NCBI GenBank assembly: GCA_964408085.1
Contig: CAYOYB010000009.1
Coordinates: 22,133 to 86,132 of the forward strand
DNA length: 64,000 nt
Direction of reading: 5' to 3'
Source of the DNA: CAJLIR01 sp964408085
Lineage (GTDB): Bacteria > Bacillota_I > Bacilli_A > RF39 > UBA660
The position numbers and the translations under genes are program-made. The notes under the pieces were generated by a model, which saw only the letters and a program-made list of their open reading frames with translations, was not told the origin of the DNA and did not search any database. This document shows, piece after piece, positions 26,334 to 33,863 of the stretch (within the stretch, counting starts at the first letter, position 1; each line of letters starts with the position of its first letter).

Positions 26334-26359
26334 TTAACATAATGGTTATTTATTTTCAA
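26331..26359 (-). promoter_or_regulatory. tRNA-Glu promoter
   Basis: TTGAAA (26354-26359), 17-base spacer, extended TGTTAAAAT with -10 core at 26331-26336, minus strand. Confidence 0.65.
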
Positions 26360-26370
26360 CCTCTTTATTT

Positions 26371-27966
26371 TTATTTTTCAGAAATTTTATAAATCTTAGC
26401 TATATTTTCAGCAACAATAATACCATCAATAGCTGCTGAGGTAATACCACCTGCATATCCCGCTCCCTCACCAGCTGGATAAATTCCTTTTATGTTGCTT
26501 TCACAATATTCATTGCGAACAATACGTATTGGTGATGAAGTTCTGCTTTCTACGCCAGCAAGGATAGCTTCATCATTAGCGTAGCCCTTTATTTTTTTAG
26601 AAAAATTATCAATACCTTCTATTAAAGCTTCATTTATATAATTAGGAAAAATATTTCTTATATTACCAAATGTGTAATTTCCTTTAAAAATAGGTTTTAT
26701 ATTGCCAAAGTTATCTGATAACTTGTTGTTTTTAAAATCGCCATATAATTGTATAGGTATATTTCCCTTACCCTCAATAAAAGCTTTTTGCTCTAAATCT
26801 CGTTGAAATTCAACTCCAGCCATTACATCATCACCAAAATCTTTAGGATTAACAGTTACAATGACAGCGCTATTGGCATTACCACTATCTCTTTTATAAT
26901 TGCTCATCCCATTAATTGCTAACATATTTTCTTCTGAAGATGCATTTACTACATAACCACCTGGGCACATACAAAATGTATAAACTCCTCTACCATTGCT
27001 AGCCTTATGTGTTAATTTATAACTAGCATTAGGCAAAATTGAATGTTTTTCAACACCATATTGAGATTTGTTTATCAAAGCTTGTGGGTGCTGAATACGA
27101 ATTCCAACTGCAAATGGTTTTGACTGCATATCAAGCTTTGACTCATATAACATTTTAAAGGTATCACGAGCACTATGACCAATGGCTAAAACCAAAATAT
27201 CTGTGTTTATAACTTGGTTATTATTAACTTTAATACCAACTAAACTTTGATTATTATAAATTATATCAGTTAAACAAGTATTAAACCTAAATTCACCACC
27301 CATAGAGATTATTTTATTACGAATATTTTTAACAACACACTTAAGTAAATCTGTTCCAATATGAGGTTTATTTTCATAAAGAATTTCTTTTGGTGCACCA
27401 GCTTCTACAAATATTTCAAAAACTTTGCGATGACGATTTAATGGATCTTTTACTAAGGTATTAAGTTTTCCATCAGAAAATGTTCCTGCTCCACCTTCAC
27501 CAAATTGAACATTAGAATTTGGCTTTAATACGCCTGTTTTCCAAAAATTTTCAACATCCAAAACTCTATTATCGATATCTTGACCACGTTCAATTACAAT
27601 AGGTTTATATCCATTCATAGAAAGCATATAAGCGCAAAATAAACCAGCTGGACCACTTCCAACAATAACAGGTCGATTGGTTAAAATTTTTTCCCCTGTT
27701 ATTTTAAAAATATACTTAGAAATAGGTTGAAAAAAGACATCATCTGATTTTATATTTGATAAAATTTTTAACTCATTTTCAACCTCAACATCAATTTCAT
27801 AAACATAATATAATTCAGGTTTTTTCCTGGCATCAATTGATCTTTTAACAATTGATATATTCTTAATATTTGACTTGTTAATTTTTAATTTTTGAGCACA
27901 TTTCTCTAATAATTTTTCTTTAGAAGATTCCAATACATTTATCTTTATTTGTCTTACTCTTATCAT
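26371..27966 (-). CDS. FAD-dependent oxidoreductase (large, uncharacterised dehydrogenase type)
   Basis: A 531-residue flavoprotein. An N-terminal domain of about 85 residues (RQIKINV...IDARKKPELYYVYEIDVEV) is followed by the FAD-binding loop RPVIVGSGPAGLFCAYML (near 95-112) and QFGEGGAGTFSDGKLNT. A long central part with CMCPGGYVVNASS and a closing AGEGAGYAGGITSAAIDG complete it. This matches the widespread family annotated as NAD(P)/FAD-dependent oxidoreductase; its substrate is not known. The ATG at 27966 follows GGAGAG and starts one base after the stop of the neighbouring flavoprotein gene, so the pair is one operon. The frame is open further up, but that lies inside the upstream gene. 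Confidence 0.85.
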   Translation of the reverse strand: MIRVRQIKINVLESSKEKLLEKCAQKLKINKSNIKNISIVKRSIDARKKPELYYVYEIDVEVENELKILSNIKSDDVFFQPISKYIFKITGEKILTNRPVIVGSGPAGLFCAYMLSMNGYKPIVIERGQDIDNRVLDVENFWKTGVLKPNSNVQFGEGGAGTFSDGKLNTLVKDPLNRHRKVFEIFVEAGAPKEILYENKPHIGTDLLKCVVKNIRNKIISMGGEFRFNTCLTDIIYNNQSLVGIKVNNNQVINTDILVLAIGHSARDTFKMLYESKLDMQSKPFAVGIRIQHPQALINKSQYGVEKHSILPNASYKLTHKASNGRGVYTFCMCPGGYVVNASSEENMLAINGMSNYKRDSGNANSAVIVTVNPKDFGDDVMAGVEFQRDLEQKAFIEGKGNIPIQLYGDFKNNKLSDNFGNIKPIFKGNYTFGNIRNIFPNYINEALIEGIDNFSKKIKGYANDEAILAGVESRTSSPIRIVRNEYCESNIKGIYPAGEGAGYAGGITSAAIDGIIVAENIAKIYKISEK

Positions 27967-27967
27967 T

Positions 27968-29194
27968 TTAATTCTCTCCTGAAATATCTTTACCAGCCAA
28001 AATACCAGACATCCAAGCAAATCCTAGATTATAACCTCCACAATCACCATTAACATCTAATAATTCTCCTACAATGTAAAGACCTTTATTCTTTAACGAT
28101 TCCATTGTTTTAATATTAATTTCTGTTAATGGAACTCCTCCTGAACAAACTTGTGCTTTATCAAAAGAATTAGTTGCCACTATTTCTTGATGAAAAGTCA
28201 TAATGCTACGAGCCAAAATAATTTTAGAATGTTCATCTAATTCTTGCCATTTAGTTTCTTGTTTTATCTTAGATTTTTTTATTAATAAATTAACAAGTTT
28301 ATAATTTAAAATACCATCTAATAATTCTGTTATATTTCTATTTAATACTTTTTTAGAACGCTCTTCCATCCACTTTATAAAATCTTCAGTCGTATTACCA
28401 ATCCAAGGAGCAAAATTAATTATAATTGTTTCCTTTTTTTCAGAGTCTAAACCACGAGCAATTAGTCCACTCAGTTGCATAATACAAATTCCACTAATAC
28501 CATAATCAGTTAGAACAATTTCTCCTATTTCTTCTTTTATAATCATGTCGTTTTCTAAAAGTGAAACTTTAACATCTTGTTTAATACCAGCCCATTCTTT
28601 AAAATAATTTTCGCTACCTTTTAATTGAACTAAAGCTGGTAGTGGTTTAATGATGGAATGTCCTAATTTTTTAATAAGTTCATAGCCATTACCATCACTA
28701 CCCGTTTTTGGAGCAGCCTTAGAACCTGTTGCGATAATTACTTTATCAGCTAAATAATCTTTATTATTAGTTTTAATACAATAATTATTTTCTTGTTTTA
28801 TAATATCTTCAACATAAATATCGTTTTCTATCTTAACACCAGATAATTTAGCCTCTAGTATTAAAGCTGTTTGAATACTAGTAGCTTGATTAGAATATGG
28901 ATAATAATAACCATTTTTTACTTTAGGAACAATACCTATAGTTTCAAAAAAATTTTTGACTTCATCTTGTATCTTGGAAGTGATTATTTGTGGCAATAAT
29001 TCTTTATTCATTGAATGATAATGTTCCAAATCTTGATTACTATTCCAATAATTACACTTACCATTTCCCGTCATTAATATTTTTTTACCACAAGTATTAT
29101 TTCTTTCTAAAATAACAACTTCGTTACCACTTTTTGCTGCAAAAATAGCTGATACTAATCCAGATGCTCCACCACCTATCACAATTACTTTCAT
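27968..29194 (-). CDS. BaiN/HI0933-family FAD-dependent oxidoreductase
   Basis: A 408-residue flavoprotein beginning MKVIVIGGGASGLVSAIFAAK (FAD dinucleotide motif), then GKKILMTGNGKCNYWN, a family hallmark. The middle has IATGSKAAPKTGSDGNGYEL and the end has VCSGGVPLTEI and GELLDVNGDCGGYNLGFAWMSG. These are the features of the HI0933/YtfP/BaiN group; one member reduces bile-acid intermediates, but most have unknown substrates. GGAGGCT lies a few bases before the ATG. It is the first gene of a two-gene flavoprotein operon, and tRNA-Gln is transcribed upstream with its own terminator between. Confidence 0.88.
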   Translation of the reverse strand: MKVIVIGGGASGLVSAIFAAKSGNEVVILERNNTCGKKILMTGNGKCNYWNSNQDLEHYHSMNKELLPQIITSKIQDEVKNFFETIGIVPKVKNGYYYPYSNQATSIQTALILEAKLSGVKIENDIYVEDIIKQENNYCIKTNNKDYLADKVIIATGSKAAPKTGSDGNGYELIKKLGHSIIKPLPALVQLKGSENYFKEWAGIKQDVKVSLLENDMIIKEEIGEIVLTDYGISGICIMQLSGLIARGLDSEKKETIIINFAPWIGNTTEDFIKWMEERSKKVLNRNITELLDGILNYKLVNLLIKKSKIKQETKWQELDEHSKIILARSIMTFHQEIVATNSFDKAQVCSGGVPLTEINIKTMESLKNKGLYIVGELLDVNGDCGGYNLGFAWMSGILAGKDISGEN

Positions 29195-29261
29195 TCTTAG
29201 CCTCCTAACAAGATTATATATAAATATATTATAACATACTTTAAGGTAAAATTATATTTAA

Positions 29262-29284
29262 ACAAAAAACACCAAAAGGTGCTT
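29262..29284 (-). terminator. Terminator after tRNA-Gln
   Basis: Hairpin GCACC-TTTT-GGTG followed by T6 on the minus strand, 17 bases after the tRNA end. Confidence 0.65.
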
Positions 29285-29300
29285 ATTAAAAAAAATAAGA

Positions 29301-29374
29301 TGGCTGCCTCAGCTAGATTCGAACTAGCGCTCATGGAGTCAGAGTCCACTGCCTTACCACTTGGCTATGAGGCA
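29301..29374 (-). tRNA. tRNA-Gln (anticodon CUG)
   Basis: 5' end at 29374 on the minus strand. The acceptor TGCCTCA pairs perfectly with TGAGGCA. The anticodon stem TGGA/TCCA holds the loop CTCTGAC, giving CUG (reads CAG). The T arm is CTAG-TTCGAAT-CTAG, and GCCA is encoded at the 3' end. The U1-A72 pair and the AGCCAAGTGGTAAGGCA D arm are typical of tRNA-Gln. Confidence 0.94.
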
Positions 29375-29386
29375 ATAACCATTTTA

Positions 29387-29415
29387 ATTTTACTACATTT
29401 TATATATATATTCAA
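29387..29415 (-). promoter_or_regulatory. tRNA-Gln promoter
   Basis: TTGAAT (29410-29415), 17-base spacer, TAAAAT (29387-29392), minus strand, 13 bases before the tRNA. Confidence 0.65.
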
Positions 29416-29456
29416 CTATTTTAAGATAAAAATATGGCAATTAATATGTAAACAAA

Positions 29457-29496
29457 TAAAAACCTAGTAGTTATTTCTAACTATTAGGTTTTTACT
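29457..29496 (-). terminator. Terminator of the gene at 29508
   Basis: Stem of about 15 pairs, AAAACCTA.TAGTTA with TAACTA.TAGGTTTT, four-base loop, T-rich tail on the minus strand. Confidence 0.8.
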
Positions 29497-29507
29497 TTAA
29501 TATATTA

Positions 29508-30206
29508 TTACATTTTTATATTATTTCCATTATTTAATATTTGTTCAACATCTATTGGGCTAAAATTAAAATTACTTCCACAGTTAATACCATATTTTTT
29601 TGCATCTAACAGCATATTTCTTAAAATTGCTTTATATTTACTACTAACATCTAAACCACTAACAATAGCATCAATTTTAGCATAATTTTGATTTATTTCT
29701 TCTGATGATTTAAACTCGCTTCCATCTTCTATTAATACATCACTTAATTTTGAATCAATAATAGAAGATAAATCATCTGATATGAAATAATATTTATTAT
29801 TGATATTTTTGTAATAGTCATTTTGTAATTTGCTACCATTAGCCAATTCTTCAAATAATTTTTTATCTAAAACAATCTCGATATCTCCTTTTAATCCATT
29901 TGAATCGTATTGTAAAGTTTCGGTAACAGTGTTTGTGTCAAACATTCCAAGATTGCCATATCCTAATCCTTGTATTATTAAATAAGCTATTCTTTGTTTA
30001 TTTTCATCTTCTAATTTTAAATATGGTGTTGCGAGTGAAATTGCAGAATTTCTAAGCGCCTCAATTTCACCTCTCATACTAGCAATTTTACTATCATAAT
30101 TTTGTCTTTTTAATTCAGCTTTTAAAATAGTCAAGCTAACTTTTTTTTCTTCGTTTGATAAACTTGTATCATTTTGAATTTCATATATTTCATTTTGTAT
30201 ATTCAT
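29508..30206 (-). CDS. Hypothetical soluble protein
   Basis: I do not recognise a family. The 232-residue product is soluble, acidic and Asn-rich. Residues 1-55 are strongly helical (NEEKKVSLTILKAELKRQN), followed by a mixed region with GDIEIVLDKKLFEELANG, and the end is DVEQILNNGNNIKM. There is no signal peptide or membrane helix. A clean TTGCTT-17-TATAAT promoter lies at 30278-30306, and a good terminator follows, so the gene is a complete single unit. The ribosome site is weak (AGAGAGGATTTTGG further up). Confidence 0.6.
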   Translation of the reverse strand: MNIQNEIYEIQNDTSLSNEEKKVSLTILKAELKRQNYDSKIASMRGEIEALRNSAISLATPYLKLEDENKQRIAYLIIQGLGYGNLGMFDTNTVTETLQYDSNGLKGDIEIVLDKKLFEELANGSKLQNDYYKNINNKYYFISDDLSSIIDSKLSDVLIEDGSEFKSSEEINQNYAKIDAIVSGLDVSSKYKAILRNMLLDAKKYGINCGSNFNFSPIDVEQILNNGNNIKM

Positions 30207-30277
30207 ATCTAACCAAAATCCTCTCTAATAGTTTATTTCTAATTTTTATAATTTTCAAATCAGTTTTTTATAATTTC

Positions 30278-30306
30278 ATTATAATATTTTTCTTTGAAAA
30301 AAGCAA
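30278..30306 (-). promoter_or_regulatory. Promoter of the hypothetical gene at 29508; note on gap 30207-30528
   Basis: TTGCTT (30301-30306), 17 bases, TATAAT (30278-30283), minus strand. The remainder of this 322-base gap (30307-30528) is AT-rich and holds no open frame, hairpin with T-run or tRNA that I can support. Confidence 0.65.
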
Positions 30307-30528
30307 CTAAATATCAATAATATTAGCAATCGCATAAAAATTTTTCGTAAAACCAAAATCTATTTAAAATAGGGAGTTCAAAACAATTCAGAAATTATGA
30401 GCTGTAAATATATTAAATAATTTAACGAACCTACACTTACATGTAAATGTTAGCAAGCCCTTTATTTAACTGTATTAATTTCATAACAATAGTTTAAGCA
30501 CACTATTTTTTGTGTGATTGTCATAAGA

Positions 30529-30972
30529 CTAAAAAATAAAATATATAAGTGTAAGGGAACAGAAAATAGACCAAATAATTCCCATTAGAACTTCTAAAGG
30601 TTTATGTCCTAATTGTTCTTTTAAATGTTTAATTCCTATTTTAGTATTTCTAAAAAATATTTCATCAACAATTTTATTGATAGCAATAGCTTGTTTACCA
30701 CTTTCCATTCTAAGACCCATAGCGTCATATCCAACTACACAAGAAAAAACTAAAGATATCGCAAATAAAGGACTGGTAAAGCCTTGTAAAACACCAATTG
30801 TAACCGTAAGGGAAAAGGTAAATGAAGTATGAGTACTTGGCATACCACCATTTCCATTAAATAATCTCTCCCAATTTAATTTTTTATACTTAATAGATTC
30901 ACCAATAAATTTAATTATTTGAGCACTTAATGCTGAAACAAATGGCACAATTAAATAGATATAATCCTTCAT
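30529..30972 (-). CDS. Divergent PAP2 family (DUF212, YuiD-like) membrane protein
   Basis: A 147-residue membrane protein with about four helices. GNGGMPSTHTSFTFSLTVTIG carries the PSTH phosphatase-like motif, followed by VVGYDAMGLRMESGKQA and LKEQLGHKPLEVLMG, all conserved in the YuiD/DUF212 family. Members are distant relatives of PAP2 lipid phosphatases; the substrate in bacteria is unknown. It is a single gene on the minus strand. AGGTGAAATATG at the start provides the ribosome site. Confidence 0.87.
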   Translation of the reverse strand: MKDYIYLIVPFVSALSAQIIKFIGESIKYKKLNWERLFNGNGGMPSTHTSFTFSLTVTIGVLQGFTSPLFAISLVFSCVVGYDAMGLRMESGKQAIAINKIVDEIFFRNTKIGIKHLKEQLGHKPLEVLMGIIWSIFCSLTLIYFIF

Positions 30973-31049
30973 ATTTCACCTACTTTATATTATTATAATC
31001 GAAAAAAAATAACTTATCTAGTGCAAACATATTAAAAGTAGATAAATTA

Positions 31050-31787
31050 TTAGATTTTATTTAATTCATTAAGAAATTTTTTTGATTTTAAATAAAGTCC
31101 TGTATAACGATCATAATATTCCTCTAAAAAAACATTTATTTCTGATTTTATTTTTAATGATATATCTAAATTAGTAATTTTAGCTATATCAACATAGTAA
31201 AGCATTCTAATTAATTTAATTGTTTTTTTGTCAACCATCTTTTCATTTCGTTTACAATTATTGCAAACAAACCCACCTCTTGAACTTGACAAGGTTGCGA
31301 TAGAAGTTTTATTTCCACAAACACTACAACCATCTAATACAGGCATAACACCTAAATATTCCAAATATTTAAGTTCTAAAATGTTCGTAATAACTAATGG
31401 GTCAAATCCCTCATTAATTTTTAAAATTGCTGATAACATTAAATCATAAATATCACTACTATAATTATGTTTCATAACTTGTTCTGCTAACTCTAAAATA
31501 AAATAGACATAACTTATTGATTTAAGTGATAAATCAGTTTTTATATTTTTTAAATTATCAATTATATCAACACTAATAAGTGTAGACAATTTGTCTTCTT
31601 TATATTTAATATTAAAATATCCGTATGTTAGTTTTGTGCTAACACTCCTAAGAGGACTTTTTAGAGATTTACAACCTTTTGACAATATCCCAATAATGCC
31701 ATATTCTTTTGTAATTACATTAAGAATTTTACTTGATTCGCTATATGATGTTTCACTTAAAACAATTCCTTCAACTTGCGTTAACAT
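31050..31787 (-). CDS. recO: DNA repair protein RecO
   Basis: Loads RecA onto single-stranded DNA with RecR in gap repair. It is 245 residues long: an N-terminal OB domain (LTQVEGIVLSETSYSESSKIL, then ILSKGCKSLKS), a helical part, and a zinc finger with CSVCGN (near 150) and CNNC (near 173). I chose ATG at 31787 because GGTGAG lies five bases upstream and the family starts MLxxxEGIVL. The start overlaps the end of the DUF1653 gene, and the order era-yqzL-(DUF1653)-recO matches that of Bacillus apart from the extra gene, which supports the call. Confidence 0.93.
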   Translation of the reverse strand: MLTQVEGIVLSETSYSESSKILNVITKEYGIIGILSKGCKSLKSPLRSVSTKLTYGYFNIKYKEDKLSTLISVDIIDNLKNIKTDLSLKSISYVYFILELAEQVMKHNYSSDIYDLMLSAILKINEGFDPLVITNILELKYLEYLGVMPVLDGCSVCGNKTSIATLSSSRGGFVCNNCKRNEKMVDKKTIKLIRMLYYVDIAKITNLDISLKIKSEINVFLEEYYDRYTGLYLKSKKFLNELNKI

Positions 31788-32004
31788 CATCACTCACCAA
31801 TTCAAAGCGATATTTTTGCTTAATATCTTGATATTTTTCTTTATCAACTAATGATGTAAACATTTCAATAGGACGAGCCCAAAAATCATTTCCATGTGTA
31901 TAAATAACTAATAATTCTTCTGTTTCTGAATGACGAGCTAAACAAATTACTTTGTGCAATGTCCCTTTAAAATGTCTATAAGTTTTACCAACTATAACTT
32001 CCAT
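31771..32004 (-). CDS. DUF1653 family protein
   Basis: A 77-residue soluble protein. KTYRHFKGTLHKVICLARHSETEELLVIY and GNDFWARPIEMF are the conserved parts of DUF1653, a small SH3-like domain found in many bacteria, whose role is unknown. It lies between yqzL and recO: it starts ten bases after yqzL and its end overlaps the recO start by 17 bases. It has no strong ribosome site of its own, which suggests coupling to yqzL translation. Confidence 0.85.
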   Translation of the reverse strand: MEVIVGKTYRHFKGTLHKVICLARHSETEELLVIYTHGNDFWARPIEMFTSLVDKEKYQDIKQKYRFELVSDDVNAS

Positions 32005-32014
32005 TAATTAACCA

Positions 32015-32101
32015 CTACTTCCTTTTTTCTTGTTTGTATTTGATATAATATTCAATTTTTCCTGTATGTTTAAATAAATTCCATAATAATTCTTTATTCA
32101 T
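32015..32101 (-). CDS. yqzL: YqzL-like microprotein (28 residues)
   Basis: A very short gene read by hand: MNKELLWNLFKHTG then KIEYYIKYKQEKRK and TAG. AAAGGTG lies seven bases before the ATG. The W-N-L-F-x-x-T-G-x-I/V-x-x-Y-x-x-x-K pattern is that of YqzL, which in Bacillus sits in the same place between era and recO. It is shorter than the usual 45 or so residues. Function is unknown. The conserved position and good ribosome site make it a real gene that most finders would miss. Confidence 0.8.
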   Translation of the reverse strand: MNKELLWNLFKHTGKIEYYIKYKQEKRK

Positions 32102-32165
32102 AATCAATCACCTTTCATATATATAGTGATTAATTTTTTCTAGATTTATTCAAAATATTTTAAAT

Positions 32166-33053
32166 TTATAATTCAAAATCGTTATAACCAAATTCAGCTA
32201 AATATTTTTCTTTATCGCGCCATTTTTTTATAGTTTTAACATATATATCTAAATATACTTTTTTCCCAACAAATTGTTCAATGTCTTTTCGAGCTTTAAT
32301 GCCAATATCTTTAATTTTATTTCCATTATGACCAATAATGATTTTCTTTAAAGAATCTCTATCAACAATAACACATGCATTAATAATAAAAGTATCCTTT
32401 TTATTTTCTATTTTTTCAATAATACAAGTTAAAGAATGTGGTACCTCATCATCAGTTACATTAAATATTTTCTCTCTAATTAATTCCGATATAATAAATT
32501 CTTTTGATTTGTTTGTAACTTGATTATCAGCAAAGTATTTTATATTATCTGTTAAATGACTTTTAATAACTTTTATCAAAGTATCAATATTCTTATTTTT
32601 TAAAGCCGAAACTGGAACAATTTCACAAAAATTGTATAATTCTTTATACTCAGCTATTTTCAAAAATATTTGCTCTTTACTCATTTTATCAATTTTATTT
32701 AAAATTAGAATAACTGGTTTATTTAAATCATTAAACTTTTCAATAATATATTTATCGCCACCACCTAAAGAAGAACTTGCATCGGCTAAAAATAATATAA
32801 CATCAACATCATCAATACTATAATAAGCTTGTTTATTTAAATACTTACCTAATTTATGGTTAGGCTTATGAATACCTGGTGTATCAACAAAAACAATTTG
32901 TGTTTCTGAATCATTATATATTCCTTGAATAATATTTCTAGTCGTTTGTGGTTTATTAGATGTTATAGCAATTTTTTTACCAATAATTTGATTCATAAGA
33001 GTTGATTTCCCAACATTAGGTCTACCTATTAAACCTACAAAACCAGATTTCAT
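32166..33053 (-). CDS. era: GTPase Era
   Basis: Ribosome assembly GTPase that binds the 3' end of 16S rRNA. It is 295 residues, the usual length. GRPNVGKS (10-17), the switch motif with TTRNIIQG, DTPGIH (near 57-62) and NKID (near 120) are all present. The C-terminal KH domain has LKKIIIGHNGNKIKDIGIKARKDIE. The ATG at 33053 overlaps the stop of a 16-codon reading frame (ATATGA) with GGTGAT upstream, so its translation may be coupled to that frame. Operon with yqzL, DUF1653 and recO. Confidence 0.97.
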   Translation of the reverse strand: MKSGFVGLIGRPNVGKSTLMNQIIGKKIAITSNKPQTTRNIIQGIYNDSETQIVFVDTPGIHKPNHKLGKYLNKQAYYSIDDVDVILFLADASSSLGGGDKYIIEKFNDLNKPVILILNKIDKMSKEQIFLKIAEYKELYNFCEIVPVSALKNKNIDTLIKVIKSHLTDNIKYFADNQVTNKSKEFIISELIREKIFNVTDDEVPHSLTCIIEKIENKKDTFIINACVIVDRDSLKKIIIGHNGNKIKDIGIKARKDIEQFVGKKVYLDIYVKTIKKWRDKEKYLAEFGYNDFEL

Positions 33054-33100
33054 ATTAAATCACCATCATTTTCTAATAAACTGAATAGTTGTTCATCCAT
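33050..33100 (-). CDS. 16-codon leader reading frame overlapping era
   Basis: ATG at 33100 with GAGGAAT seven bases before it encodes MDEQLFSLLENDGDLI, and its TGA overlaps the era ATG. An extended -10 (TGTTAAAAT) lies shortly upstream. The length, ribosome site and overlap suggest a translational coupling leader, but it may be a chance frame. I know no homologue. Confidence 0.4.
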   Translation of the reverse strand: MDEQLFSLLENDGDLI

Positions 33101-33213
33101 AATTATTCCTCAATTCTAATATCTATAATTATATTTTAACATATTTAATAACTTTTAGTATACATAAAATAAATAATTATAGTATTAAAATAAGTTTATT
33201 ATTAACACTAAAA

Positions 33214-33245
33214 AAACTTTAAAAAATTAAATTTAAAGTTTTTCC
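33214..33245 (-). terminator. Terminator in the 300-base gap upstream of era
   Basis: Ten-base-pair stem AAACTTTAAA (33214-33223) with TTTAAAGTTT (33232-33241), T-runs on both sides. It lies about 155 bases beyond the stop of the lipoprotein gene at 33401. The rest of the gap 33101-33400 is featureless AT-rich sequence. Confidence 0.6.
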
Positions 33246-33400
33246 TATTTTCTTTATTACTAAAGAGGAATTGTTAATATAAATATATATAGCTATAAAG
33301 TAGTAATTTGGATTCACACTAATTTTTTTTATTTTTAATTTTATTTATATTAACTTAACCTATAATATATATTAAATACATATTACCTTAAATTATTAAA

Positions 33401-33835
33401 TTATCTAATTATTTTGTATTCGATATTTGTTGCTTTTCTTAAGTCTTTATCTATCGAATTCTCAGCTGTTCTTGTTTGTTTACCTTTTAACTTTTCTCCA
33501 AAGTAGACACTCATTTCAATAGTTTTTTCATTACCTTGTTCGTCAGTGTATGTTATATATGCCATTACTGTTGACAAGCTTATTTCTTCTTCACTATTAT
33601 TTGTTACTTGACTTACTATTTTTGACATATTTCCATCATATGTTATTGAAGTATTAGTAAACGATAAAGTTTCTACATTTTGGTCTTTTACCATATTTTC
33701 ATTTGTTATATTTACTGGATTTTCTACACTGGGTTCATTTGTATTTGTTTTATTATCTTTTTCTTCTTTTTTATTACATCCACATCCTGTTAGTAATGTT
33801 ACTAATAAGATGGATGTTATTATTACTTTTTTCAT
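33401..33835 (-). CDS. Lipoprotein with FxLYD-like domain
   Basis: The 144-residue product has a signal peptide with lipobox LTGC (Cys18), then a short charged and Asn-rich spacer. The domain from about 55 to 144 (LSFTNTSITYDGNMSKIVSQVTNNS...MAYITYTDEQGN) resembles FxLYD-type beta-sandwich domains of Gram-positive surface lipoproteins. It would sit on the outer face of the membrane. It starts 28 bases after the giant prepilin gene and is most likely in the same transcript, so it may be a pilus-related accessory; that is inference. Confidence 0.68.
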   Translation of the reverse strand: MKKVIITSILLVTLLTGCGCNKKEEKDNKTNTNEPSVENPVNITNENMVKDQNVETLSFTNTSITYDGNMSKIVSQVTNNSEEEISLSTVMAYITYTDEQGNEKTIEMSVYFGEKLKGKQTRTAENSIDKDLRKATNIEYKIIR

Positions 33836-33863
33836 TTTTTATTCCTTTCTATATTTTTTATGG

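Noticed and set aside
29279..29467. Plus-strand reading frame of 62 codons
   Set aside because: It lies across tRNA-Gln on the other strand and is explained by it.
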